A stretch of 32,052 bases of DNA from Gammaproteobacteria bacterium (GTDB taxonomy: Bacteria > Pseudomonadota > Gammaproteobacteria > UBA6429 > Thiohalophilaceae), in assembly GCA_030148325.1 (NCBI GenBank), contig JASBTR010000169.1:1-32052 (forward strand). The letters run 5' to 3'. The notes under the pieces were generated by a model, which searched no databases, was not told the origin of the DNA, and saw only the letters and a list, made by a program, of their open reading frames with translations. Made by a program: the position numbers and the translations under genes. This document shows, one piece after another, positions 1-7,481 of the stretch (position 1 is the first letter of the stretch; each line of letters begins with the position of its first letter).

Positions 1-5
1 TTAGG

Positions 6-111
6 CTGATTTTGAGGAAATTTTAGTCCTGACAAGGCATTTTTTACGTATCAATGCACTCCATTGATAGTAAAAAATAACGCAGGCAGGGCTAAAATTA
101 GCCAAAATCAG
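6..111. repeat. Long imperfect palindrome, REP/MITE-like
   Basis: The arms 6-56 and 62-111 are near-perfect reverse complements around a short loop (CAATG-CACTC-CATTG at the tip). Both ends read CTGATTTTG / CAAAATCAG. The arms contain A/T blocks and the run is far longer than a terminator stem. It encodes nothing visible. It lies upstream of the HAD gene and could fold as RNA or cruciform DNA. No second copy occurs in this window. Confidence 0.75.
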
Positions 112-156
112 ACAATAGATGAAAGATCAACAGACCCTAAAGCATAGAGAATAATC

Positions 157-837
157 GTGGCGCTTGCGATATTTGACCTTGATAACACCCTCCTCAATGG
201 CGACAGCGACTACCTCTGGGGGCGCTTTCTATGCGACCAGGGTCTGGTCGACGCAGACTCCTATGAGATTGAAAACAAACGATTTTATGAGGAATACAAA
301 GCCGGCGTACTGGACATTCTCGAGTTTCTGTCTTTCAGTCTGAAACCCCTGAGCGAACACAGTATGAAGAAACTGGGAACGCTGCACGAAAAATTCATGG
401 CCACCACCATCCGCCCCCTCATTACCCCGTCAGCCAGGCAACTGCTGGAAAAACATCGCAAAAAGGGTGATTATTTGCTCATTATCACCGCCACCAATCA
501 TTTCATCACCGCTCCCATCGCCCGTGAACTGGGGGTGGACGACATCATCGCCACCGATGCCGAAATCAGAAACGAACGCTATACCGGTAAAGTCGCAGGG
601 ATTCCCTGCTTCCGCGAAGGCAAGGTGCAGCGGCTGGAGCAATGGCTGAAGCACGAGGGCCAAAATCTGGCTGAAAGCTGGTTCTACAGCGACTCCCACA
701 ACGACCTGCCCCTGCTGGAACGCGTCAGCCATCCGATCGCTGTGGATCCCGATGAAACCCTGACCGATCACGCCCGTGCCAGGGGCTGGCCGATACTCAG
801 CCTCAGGGGACAGAACATCATCACCCTCGACGCATGA
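157..837 (+). CDS. HAD-IB family phosphatase (SerB/CicA-like, possible histidinol-phosphatase)
   Basis: A 226-residue cytoplasmic haloacid-dehalogenase hydrolase that should remove phosphate from a small metabolite. Visible motifs are DLDNT at residues 7-11 (nucleophile Asp7, acid/base Asp9), ITATN near 110 (motif II), a Lys in GKVQRL near 154 (motif III) and SDSHNDLPLL near 179 (motif IV, Mg2+-binding Asp). The helical cap between motifs I and II is the subfamily IB type. The start is GTG at 157, chosen because the protein then opens directly on the first beta strand. Close relatives in Pseudomonas have been linked to histidinol-phosphate hydrolysis, but no his gene is nearby, so the substrate is inferred only weakly. 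The stop is ten bases before a repeat element. Confidence 0.88.
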   Translation: MALAIFDLDNTLLNGDSDYLWGRFLCDQGLVDADSYEIENKRFYEEYKAGVLDILEFLSFSLKPLSEHSMKKLGTLHEKFMATTIRPLITPSARQLLEKHRKKGDYLLIITATNHFITAPIARELGVDDIIATDAEIRNERYTGKVAGIPCFREGKVQRLEQWLKHEGQNLAESWFYSDSHNDLPLLERVSHPIAVDPDETLTDHARARGWPILSLRGQNIITLDA

Positions 838-846
838 ACAGGAGGG

Positions 847-1019
847 AAATAAACTACCCCGCAGCAAGCTACGGGGTATTAGTCAAAGGAACAACCTGAA
901 CCGCCAGGACGCAAAGGACGCCAGGAATTGTTTGGCTAAAACTTGGCGTCCTTTGCGTCCTGGCGGTTAATATTAATCACAGCAAGCTGTGGGGAATTAA
1001 ACCCGTAGAGATTAAACAT
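847..1019. repeat. Modular three-hairpin repeat, family A, copy 1
   Basis: Three nested structures occur in order: a hairpin CCCCGCAGCAAGCTACGGGG at the left, a long stem of AACCGCCAGGACGCAAAGG against its complement in the middle, and a CAGCAAGCTGTGGGG module followed by AATTAAACCCGTAGAG at the right. Near-identical copies lie at 9982-10142 and, inverted, at 24365-24533. It fills the gap between the HAD gene and btuC. No protein is supported here; the apparent reading frames through it are by-products of the repeat. Confidence 0.9.
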
Positions 1020-1083
1020 GCCAGCAACCATCGGTTTTCTTTTCTGTGTCCACCTCAGTTTGAAATAACAGATTACTCACCCC

Positions 1084-2073
1084 ATGCACTCTGCCCGTTT
1101 TTTCCTGCCATTTCTGCTTGTTCTCGCCCTGGCCAGTCTGGCCCTGTCCCTGACCCAGGGCAGCATTGCCGTCAGTCTCAACAGTTTATTCTCGATTCTG
1201 TGGGGAAACGGTCAGGGGCTGGAACGGCAACTCATCCTCGAACTGCGCCTGCCGCGCAGCCTCGGCGCCTTTTTCACCGGCGCCCTGCTCGCCCAGGCCG
1301 GTGTACTGATGCAGGTGCTGGTGCGCAATCCCCTCGCTGATCCCTATATTCTGGGCATTTCCGGTGGCGCGGCGCTGGCGGCACTGCTGGCCATGCTGGC
1401 GGGACTATCCGGTTTTCTGCTCAACAGCAGCGCCTTCGCCGGTGCGCTGCTGGCCGTGGCGCTGGTGTTCGGGCTGGCGCGTCATAACGGTAAAACGGGC
1501 CGGGGGATATGGACGCCCCTGCGCCTGCTGCTTACCGGAGTAGTGCTCGCGGCAGGCTGGGGCGCCCTGATCAGTTTCATTCTCGCCATAAGTCCTGAAC
1601 GGCAACTGCGGGGCATGCTGTTCTGGCTCATGGGCGATCTGGGCTACACCATCAATCCCTGGCCGCTGGCTCTTGTTTTTGTTTTCGGCCTGCTGGTCAG
1701 CCTGCCCCTTGCCCGCAGCCTCAACGTCCTGATTCGTGGCGAACTGCTGGCAGGTTCGCTGGGCGTAGATACCCGGCGAGTACAACTTGTCCTGTTTTTG
1801 CTCGCCTCACTGCTAACCGCCACCGCCGTAAGCCAGGCGGGCAGCATCGGCTTCGTCGGCCTGGTCATCCCACATCTGGTGCGGCTGATGGGCTACACGG
1901 ATCACCGCATTCTGATTCCGGCCGCTTCACTCTGTGGCGGCATCCTGCTGGTCATTGCCGACACGCTTGCCCGCACCGCACTGGCGCCTCAGCAACTTCC
2001 GGTCGGGATTATTACCGCCCTGCTCGGTGTGCCGCTGTTCCTTCACCTGTTACAAAAAGGACAGCGCAACTGA
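1084..2073 (+). CDS. btuC: Vitamin B12 ABC transporter permease BtuC (FecCD family)
   Basis: A 329-residue inner-membrane permease with about ten hydrophobic segments and the FecCD-family landmarks RLPRSLGAFFTGALLAQAG (residues 54-72), NPLADPYILGISGGA (83-97) and GSIGFVGLVIPHLVRL near 255-270, the last being the loop that contacts the ATPase. FecCD permeases carry cobalamin, haem or siderophores; the cobalamin assignment rests on btuB, tonB, the B12 riboswitch and the adenosyltransferase just downstream. The stop overlaps the btuD start by one base (TGATG), implying translational coupling. No strong Shine-Dalgarno is seen. No periplasmic binding protein (btuF) is present in the window, and no riboswitch precedes this gene. 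Confidence 0.88.
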   Translation: MHSARFFLPFLLVLALASLALSLTQGSIAVSLNSLFSILWGNGQGLERQLILELRLPRSLGAFFTGALLAQAGVLMQVLVRNPLADPYILGISGGAALAALLAMLAGLSGFLLNSSAFAGALLAVALVFGLARHNGKTGRGIWTPLRLLLTGVVLAAGWGALISFILAISPERQLRGMLFWLMGDLGYTINPWPLALVFVFGLLVSLPLARSLNVLIRGELLAGSLGVDTRRVQLVLFLLASLLTATAVSQAGSIGFVGLVIPHLVRLMGYTDHRILIPAASLCGGILLVIADTLARTALAPQQLPVGIITALLGVPLFLHLLQKGQRN

Positions 2074-2849
2074 TGACCTCCCGTTCCCTGCTGCGCTGTG
2101 AAAACCTGTCCATCGAAATCGGCGACCGTTGCCTGTTTAAAAATCTGGATCTGAATATCCAGTACGGGCAGCGCTGGGCCGTGCTGGGCATGAACGGCGC
2201 CGGCAAAACCACGCTGCTGCATACACTAGCCGGTTTATTGCCAACCCATCAGGGTAGAATTTATCTCAGGAATCAACCACTGGAACAGATGTCGCGCCGT
2301 GAGATCGCACTGAGACTGGGATTACTGTTTCAGGATCAGAATGAATTATTTCCGGCTACTGTTATGGAGACAATTCTTAGTGGCCGCCACCCCCACCTCA
2401 AAGCCTGGCAATGGGAATCGGCTGAAGATGAAAACAACGCCCGCCGTCTTCTTGCGACAGTTGATCTTAAAGCTTATGAACAGCGACAGGTGACGACACT
2501 ATCCGGCGGCGAACGCCGACGCCTGGGCATTGCAACCGTGCTGTTACAGGATCCGGATTTGTTACTGCTGGATGAACCGATCAACCATCTTGATCTACAC
2601 CACCAGCACAAAATTCTGCAATTATTGAATGCAACAGCTCAGAAAAAAAACAAATCATTGCTGATGGTCATGCACGACCTCAACCTCAGCGCCCATTACT
2701 GCGACCATGTACTGATGATTTTTAATGATGGAAAAACCCGCCAGGGAAGCACCACTGAATTATTTCAGGAAGATATTCTAAGTGAACTCTACCAGCATCG
2801 GATTCGTTATTTGAAGCATGAGCAACATACATACTTTATCAGCATGTAG
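2073..2849 (+). CDS. btuD: ABC transporter ATPase BtuD/FepC type
   Basis: The 258-residue ATPase partner of the permease. Walker A is GMNGAGKTT (39-47), the Q-loop lies in LLFQDQNE (84-91), the signature is LSGGERRR (143-150), Walker B is LLLLDEP (163-169) and the switch histidine is in VMHD near 199. It should dimerise on the cytoplasmic face and drive B12 import by ATP hydrolysis. The start overlaps the btuC stop by one base. Base composition becomes more A/T-rich in the last third, including a run of A at 2643-2650. The gene ends just before a short hairpin and a heptad repeat. An iron-siderophore substrate is possible from sequence alone; the neighbours favour cobalamin. Confidence 0.87.
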   Translation: MTSRSLLRCENLSIEIGDRCLFKNLDLNIQYGQRWAVLGMNGAGKTTLLHTLAGLLPTHQGRIYLRNQPLEQMSRREIALRLGLLFQDQNELFPATVMETILSGRHPHLKAWQWESAEDENNARRLLATVDLKAYEQRQVTTLSGGERRRLGIATVLLQDPDLLLLDEPINHLDLHHQHKILQLLNATAQKKNKSLLMVMHDLNLSAHYCDHVLMIFNDGKTRQGSTTELFQEDILSELYQHRIRYLKHEQHTYFISM

Positions 2850-2853
2850 CACA

Positions 2854-2928
<75 letters not shown>

Positions 2929-2932
2929 TATT

Positions 2933-3634
2933 TCAAGGAACATGCCGCTGATGCGCGGCAAGCATCGCGCGGCGGTCTTCCAGCCAGGCGATGATCTGTT
3001 GCCACTGTAACCTGTCCTGCTCGGCGCGTTTGTCCCACAGTTCATGCACGCCGATACCCCGCTCCGCAGCATGCACATAATGCTGGGTATCTCGCAGGCT
3101 GGCGATGAACGGAAGTTTCAGGCTGGCGAGGAATTTTTCCAGCGACTGATAAACACGTGTATTTTTACGGGTACGGTTCGCCAGCACGCCGACCCGCACA
3201 CCATGATTTCTTATTTTACCCACCAGCAGCAGATCCCGGATAAAGCAGGTTGCCGCATGGATATCGATCGGAGAAGGCAGTACCGGGATAAGCAGCACAT
3301 CAACCTCGCAGACAAAGTCAACCAGCGCCTGTCCGGTGATACCGGCCGGGGCATCGATCACCACCCGCTGGGTGCCCACCGGCAGGCGTAACTGAAACGC
3401 ACGCGTCTGGGCGGAACCCGGCTGGCGATGCGCCTGCACCCCGAATATTGTTTCATTGTCTTTCGGTCGCAGTTTTAACCAGCGCATGCTGGAACCCTGC
3501 GGATCATAATCCATCAGGGCCGTGACAAAGCCCTGTTGTGCATAGAGGCTGGCCAGGTTGGTGGCAACCGTGGTTTTGCCACAGCCGCCTTTTGAATTGA
3601 GAACAATGATTTTTTGCATGTTTCTATCGAACAT
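2933..3634 (-). CDS. Orphan ParA/MinD-type ATPase
   Basis: A 233-residue deviant-Walker ATPase. KGGCGKTT near residues 15-22 carries the ParA signature lysine; DYDPQGSS near 42-49 is the switch I region and VVIDAPAG near 110-117 is the Walker B/switch II region. Members of this family bind DNA or membrane and position plasmids, chromosomes, carboxysomes or chemotaxis arrays. No ParB, parS, MinE or cargo gene is adjacent, so the cargo is unknown. It is transcribed against both btuD and btuB, and its upstream region backs onto the btuB promoter. Residue 6 (ATG at 3619, giving MQKIIVLN) is an equally likely start by comparison with family N-termini; neither has a strong ribosome binding site. 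Confidence 0.85.
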   Translation of the reverse strand: MFDRNMQKIIVLNSKGGCGKTTVATNLASLYAQQGFVTALMDYDPQGSSMRWLKLRPKDNETIFGVQAHRQPGSAQTRAFQLRLPVGTQRVVIDAPAGITGQALVDFVCEVDVLLIPVLPSPIDIHAATCFIRDLLLVGKIRNHGVRVGVLANRTRKNTRVYQSLEKFLASLKLPFIASLRDTQHYVHAAERGIGVHELWDKRAEQDRLQWQQIIAWLEDRRAMLAAHQRHVP

Positions 3635-3779
3635 TTATCCGTTGTTACCTGTTTTTCAACAGAATTATCGGCCGCAAATGCCGCTACTCAACCATTGAAG
3701 CGTGCGCCTGTCGACGATTTTAGTCAATACAGCGTGTTTTTTCATGGGAAATTGTCGCTACTGTGTTCCAGGCCCGGAC

Positions 3780-3808
3780 TTGACAGAACATCCTGCCACA
3801 CATAAAGT
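3780..3808 (+). promoter_or_regulatory. Sigma-70-type promoter for the riboswitch-btuB transcript
   Basis: A perfect TTGACA (3780-3785) is followed after 17 bases by TAAAGT (3803-3808), which matches four of six consensus positions. The predicted start of transcription near 3815 is about ten bases before the riboswitch, which is the expected geometry. Confidence 0.7.
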
Positions 3809-3823
3809 GCCCCTGCTTTAAGT

Positions 3824-4023
3824 TTCAGGTGCTTCATAACAGTGAAGTGAAACGGGAAGCCGGTGCGTTATATCTCTCCGATATCACAATTCCGGCGCTG
3901 CCCCCGCAACGGTAAGCAAGTCATGTTAATCCTTCATGCCACTATCTGTCTGTGACGGATGGGAAGGCGGATTGACTGGAGTCAGTTGAAAACTCCGCTT
4001 GCAAGCCCGGAGACCGGCCTGAA
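3824..4023 (+). promoter_or_regulatory. Cobalamin (B12) riboswitch
   Basis: The conserved blocks appear in order: CAGGTGCTTC at the start of P2/P3, GGGAAGCCGGTG near 3855, CCGGCGCTGCCCCCGCAACGG near 3893-3913, and the B12 box GCAAGCCCGGAGACCGGCCT at 4001-4020. This is the AdoCbl-type aptamer known upstream of btuB. Ligand binding should reduce expression of btuB and, by cotranscription, the tonB-like gene and the adenosyltransferase. Confidence 0.95.
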
Positions 4024-4079
4024 ACCTTTACGGTGTGTCGCGGAGGGCGAACACATGGCCAGTCTGACTGTGTCCATCG

Positions 4080-4128
4080 ATCCTCTGTGCCCCCCATTCA
4101 TACGCGGGTGAGCGTTTACTCAGAGGAT
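4080..4128 (+). promoter_or_regulatory. Shine-Dalgarno sequestering hairpin of btuB (expression platform)
   Basis: ATCCTCTG at 4080-4087 is the exact complement of CAGAGGAT at 4121-4128, which contains the btuB Shine-Dalgarno AGAGGA placed six bases before the ATG at 4134. The stem would hide the ribosome binding site. Between them is a pyrimidine-rich stretch but no T run after a stem, so control looks translational rather than by termination. Inference from base pairing only. Confidence 0.6.
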
Positions 4129-4133
4129 TCACA

Positions 4134-5960
4134 ATGAAAAACCACGCTTTAACATCTGGCCTGACGGCCGTCTTCTTTATCACTAGCCTTGCTGTATCAC
4201 TGCCACTACAGGCGGACGAGCAGGATGCGCTGATCATCACAGCTACACGTACGGCCGAAACCGTCGATGAAACGCTGGCCGCAGTCACTGTCATTACCCG
4301 GGCCGACATCGAACAGAGTCAGGCACAGGATGTGACCGATTTACTGCGCCTGCAGTCCGGTATTGATATTTCCCGCAATGGCGGCCCCGGCGCCAGCACC
4401 AGCCTGTTCCTGCGCGGTACTAATTCTAATCAAACGCTGGTTTTAATCGATGGCGTGCGCGCCAGTTCGGCCACCACCGGCGCTTTTGCCTGGCAACACC
4501 TGAATACCAGCGATATCGAGCGCATTGAAATTGTACGCGGCCCGCGCGCGGCGCAATACGGCTCGGATGCCATTGGCGGCGTGATCCAGATTTTTACTCG
4601 CAACAACAAAACCGTCAGCTTGCGGCTGATGGGCGGCTCTTATAAGACCGGCCTGATCGAAGCCGGGATCGGCGGCGGAGACAGAATCAAATACAGCCTG
4701 AATGCCACCGGCAGGAGTTCAGAAGGTTTTTCACGCACCCGTGACAGCAGCAGCTCCTACGATCCTGACAAAGACGGCTATCGCAACCAGAGTCTTAGCG
4801 GCAATATCCTGTTTCCAGTTTCAGATAAAACCAGCCTGAAACTCAGCGGCTGGTACAGCAAGAGCAATGTTGAATACGATGCCTATGGCGGTGTATATGG
4901 TGTCAGCGATAACAGCAATAGCACCCTCGATCTGCGCCTGAAAAATCAGACCACGGCCGGCTGGAGCCAGACCCTGAGCGCCGGTCTCGCCTCTGACGAC
5001 AGTAAAAATACCAGTTCATCTATTTCTCAAATCAAAACCAGTAGATGGATGGCCGACTGGCAACATGATCTGGTGCTGAATCCGAACAACCTGCTCAGCC
5101 TTGGCCTCAGCACCTATACCGACAAAGCCGATAATGTTTCGCTCAGCGGCAACAGCACCCGCTTTGATGAGTCCATTACCGATAACGCCGCCTTCGCTAT
5201 TTTGCAGAGCAGTGTCAGCGGCAATGATTTTTCATTCAGCGCACGCCTCGATGATCATGAACTCTTTGGCCGCAACAGCACGGGGCAAATTGCCTGGGCG
5301 CGCAATGCCTCGAACAAACTGCGGTTACTTGCCTCCTATGGCAGTGCTTTCCGCGCGCCCACCATCAATGAACTGTACTATCCCAATTACGGTAACTCGA
5401 ATCTGAACCCGGAAAAGTCAACCACCGCTGAACTGGGACTGCGCTATCAGCTTGATCCGCGCCAGCAACTGCGGATCAATGCCTACCGCACTCGTATCAC
5501 CGATATGATCCAGAGCGTAGAGGTCGCCCTTTATACTTATGAAGCAACCAATATTGGTAAGGCGAATATCGATGGACTAGAGCTGGAACATGATCTGAAT
5601 CTGGATGCGTGGACCCTGCTGACACGCTTCACGCTGCAAAAAGCCATTGATGGCAGCGACAAATCTAATTTGCTCCGTCGTCCACGACGCAAGCTGTCCA
5701 TGCAACTGCGCCATCAGTTGAATGAAAACAGCAACATCGGCGCAGAATGGGTTTATGCTTCTGAACGCAAGGACTATGGCAACATCAGCCTGGATGCCTA
5801 TAGCCTGGTCAATCTGACCGGCCGTTATCGGGTGCTCAGGAGCACCTGGCTTGAAGCGCGACTGGAAAACCTGCTTGACGCAGACTACCAGTTGGTCAAC
5901 GGGTATAATACGCCGGGAATATCTATTTATGTTGGCATCAACTATGCGCCCGGAAAATAG
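4134..5960 (+). CDS. btuB: TonB-dependent vitamin B12 outer-membrane receptor BtuB
   Basis: A 608-residue outer-membrane beta-barrel receptor. Residues 1-27 are a signal peptide ending before DEQDALIITATRT, whose DALIITA stretch is a typical TonB box. The plug domain follows (about 45-150: VTVITRADIEQSQAQDV, GGPGASTSLFLRGTNSNQTLVLIDGVR, RIEIVRGPRAAQYGSDAIGGVI), then a 22-strand barrel with the NINELYYPNYGN-like region near residue 415. The length matches E. coli BtuB. The C-terminus, GINYAPGK, lacks the usual terminal aromatic residue. The gene sits behind a cobalamin riboswitch, which settles the substrate class. It probably forms an operon with the two genes behind it. Confidence 0.95.
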   Translation: MKNHALTSGLTAVFFITSLAVSLPLQADEQDALIITATRTAETVDETLAAVTVITRADIEQSQAQDVTDLLRLQSGIDISRNGGPGASTSLFLRGTNSNQTLVLIDGVRASSATTGAFAWQHLNTSDIERIEIVRGPRAAQYGSDAIGGVIQIFTRNNKTVSLRLMGGSYKTGLIEAGIGGGDRIKYSLNATGRSSEGFSRTRDSSSSYDPDKDGYRNQSLSGNILFPVSDKTSLKLSGWYSKSNVEYDAYGGVYGVSDNSNSTLDLRLKNQTTAGWSQTLSAGLASDDSKNTSSSISQIKTSRWMADWQHDLVLNPNNLLSLGLSTYTDKADNVSLSGNSTRFDESITDNAAFAILQSSVSGNDFSFSARLDDHELFGRNSTGQIAWARNASNKLRLLASYGSAFRAPTINELYYPNYGNSNLNPEKSTTAELGLRYQLDPRQQLRINAYRTRITDMIQSVEVALYTYEATNIGKANIDGLELEHDLNLDAWTLLTRFTLQKAIDGSDKSNLLRRPRRKLSMQLRHQLNENSNIGAEWVYASERKDYGNISLDAYSLVNLTGRYRVLRSTWLEARLENLLDADYQLVNGYNTPGISIYVGINYAPGK

Positions 5961-6020
5961 TTTCACCTCATCATGAAAACAGAGGCCCACAGCTATCCAG
6001 GGATGTGGCAAGCAGGTCAG

Positions 6021-6860
6021 ATGGATATCAACTATAAACGATATCCATTTGTTCTGCTGCTGGGCCTGTCCCTGGCCATCCATCTGCTGGTACTGCTGAA
6101 CTGGCCTGAATTACAACCGCAACCGGTACGCCTTGCCTTAGCCTCTGCCGATTTCTCCATCCATCTTCAGCACAATGACGTAAAAACGGAATCCATCCCC
6201 GCCCATCCAGCTTCCAGTCCGGCGACAGTGCCTGTTTCAGAATCCGTTTCTGTTCCGGCTCTGCTCAGAACAACATCCGGCAAAGCCCATGAAGCCCGGC
6301 AAACCGTCATTAAACCAGGACTAACCGCGAAAACAGCACAGGCAAAACTGACTGCAGCAAGGAATACGCTCCGACCCTCTTCCGCCAGCAATTTCAAAGA
6401 AACAAATAACCCCGTTGCAAACGGACGGGATATCCGTTCTGTAGGTTCGCCTTCAGGCGAACATGTGCGACTGAAGGCGAACCTACAGTGCTGCTTCGCT
6501 GCAGGCAGCGGAAAATTAAACCCTCAGAATTCAAAAAAACCCGTCTCCGAAATCAGTCAGAACCGTGTTATCAGCCGTCTGCAACTGGAGCTAAAACAAT
6601 ATTTTTATTACCCCCGTCTGGCGCAGCGAAAAAACATTCAGGGCACTGTCATTATTGGTTTTGCCATCAATCTGCAGGGGCAAATAAACAATATCCGTAT
6701 TCTTAAAAGCTCCGGCTTCTCCATTCTCGATATGGCTGCCGAGGACGCCCTGCAAAAACTGCGGCAGCTTGACTGGGGTCAGGAGCGCGACAGGCCTTAC
6801 CTGCAACGGGACAACAGCGATATCAAATTGCCCGTTATTTACAAACTAACGGAGAGTTGA
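6021..6860 (+). CDS. tonB: TonB-like energy transducer with a repeat-derived linker insert
   Basis: About 279 residues from this ATG; an in-frame ATG at 5973 is also possible, but MDINYKRYPF followed at once by the membrane anchor (LLLGLSLAIHLLVLL) and an AGG a few bases upstream favour 6021. The anchor is followed by a long Ser/Thr/Ala/Pro-rich periplasmic spacer and a C-terminal TonB domain (roughly the last 90 residues, with YYPRLAQRKNIQGTVIIGF and ILKSSGFSILDMAAEDAL). It should couple the proton gradient to BtuB. No exbB or exbD lies in the window. The spacer contains a palindromic repeat translated in frame (VGSPSGEH through QCCFAAGSG), which brings two adjacent cysteines, unusual for this region. 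Confidence 0.85.
   Translation: MDINYKRYPFVLLLGLSLAIHLLVLLNWPELQPQPVRLALASADFSIHLQHNDVKTESIPAHPASSPATVPVSESVSVPALLRTTSGKAHEARQTVIKPGLTAKTAQAKLTAARNTLRPSSASNFKETNNPVANGRDIRSVGSPSGEHVRLKANLQCCFAAGSGKLNPQNSKKPVSEISQNRVISRLQLELKQYFYYPRLAQRKNIQGTVIIGFAINLQGQINNIRILKSSGFSILDMAAEDALQKLRQLDWGQERDRPYLQRDNSDIKLPVIYKLTES
6439..6523. repeat. Palindromic repeat inside the tonB reading frame
   Basis: CTGTAGGTTCGCCTTCAG at 6439-6456 and its exact reverse complement at 6471-6488 form an 18-bp stem with a 14-base loop. It continues into GCTGCAGGCAGCGGAAAATTAAACCC, which resembles the right flank of the family A element. The reading frame stays open through all of it. Confidence 0.85.
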
Positions 6861-6864
6861 AACT

Positions 6865-7422
6865 ATGGGTCATCGTTTATCAAAAATCTATACCCGCACC
6901 GGTGATAAAGGCGAAACCGGACTCGGTGATGGCACACGGGTAAATAAAGACAGCATTCGCGTCGAAGCCTTCGGTACCGTCGATGAACTCAACAGCATTA
7001 TCGGCATGGTACTCGCGCACAAGCTGCCGGAAAATATTCGCAGCTGCTTTGAGAACATTCAGCATGATTTATTTAATCTAGGTGGCGAGTTCAGCATACC
7101 AGGCTATCAAACCATACAGGACAGCGACATTAAGCGTCTGGAAACGATCCTCGATGAACTCAATGCTGATCTGCCACGCCTGAAAGAATTCATCCTGCCT
7201 GCAGGTGGCCCTGCCACTTCACACTGTCATCTCGCCCGCACGGTTTGCCGCCGTGCCGAACGCCGCGCCACGACTCTGGCCAGAGATGAGGATATCAATC
7301 CGGTGGCTCTCGCCTATCTGAATCGTTTATCGGATTTGCTGTTTGTCATTGCCCGCGTACTGGCACGGGTTGAAAATGGTAAAGAAGTGCTCTGGCGGAG
7401 GAAAGGGACGAGTGACGAGTGA
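6865..7422 (+). CDS. Cob(I)alamin adenosyltransferase, PduO type
   Basis: A 185-residue enzyme that transfers the adenosyl group of ATP to cob(I)alamin, making adenosylcobalamin. The ATP-binding N-terminal signature YTRTGDKGETGLGDGTR (residues 9-25) and the C-terminal RAERRATTLARDE region with the NRLSDLLFVIAR helix are diagnostic for the PduO family. It starts four bases after the tonB-like gene, with GGAGAG upstream of the ATG, so it should be part of the riboswitch-controlled unit. The product is the ligand of that class of riboswitch, giving feedback. The last residues (GTSDE and the TGA stop) lie within a heptad repeat, so the natural C-terminus has been replaced or extended. Confidence 0.93.
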   Translation: MGHRLSKIYTRTGDKGETGLGDGTRVNKDSIRVEAFGTVDELNSIIGMVLAHKLPENIRSCFENIQHDLFNLGGEFSIPGYQTIQDSDIKRLETILDELNADLPRLKEFILPAGGPATSHCHLARTVCRRAERRATTLARDEDINPVALAYLNRLSDLLFVIARVLARVENGKEVLWRRKGTSDE

Positions 7423-7477
7423 CGAGGGGCAAGTGACAAGGATTTCCCTCGCCACTCGCCCCCCCGTCACTCGTACC
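7405..7477. repeat. Inverted heptad repeat array (GTGACGA type)
   Basis: Heptads of the form GAGTGAC/GACGAGT run from 7405 to about 7437, and complementary heptads (CCACTCG, GTCACTC) run from 7446 to 7477. The two arms can pair. The left arm overlaps the last codons and stop of the adenosyltransferase; the right arm ends a few bases from the hppA stop. It may serve as a shared terminator for the convergent genes. Confidence 0.8.
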
Positions 7478-7481
7478 TGTT

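Noticed and set aside
124..139. A 16-base string shared with 9860-9875 as a regulatory site
   Set aside because: Two copies in one window are close to chance, and they lie at different distances and strands relative to genes.
776..970. Open frame on the plus strand across the family A repeat
   Set aside because: It overlaps the HAD gene in another frame and then translates a palindrome; no family resemblance.
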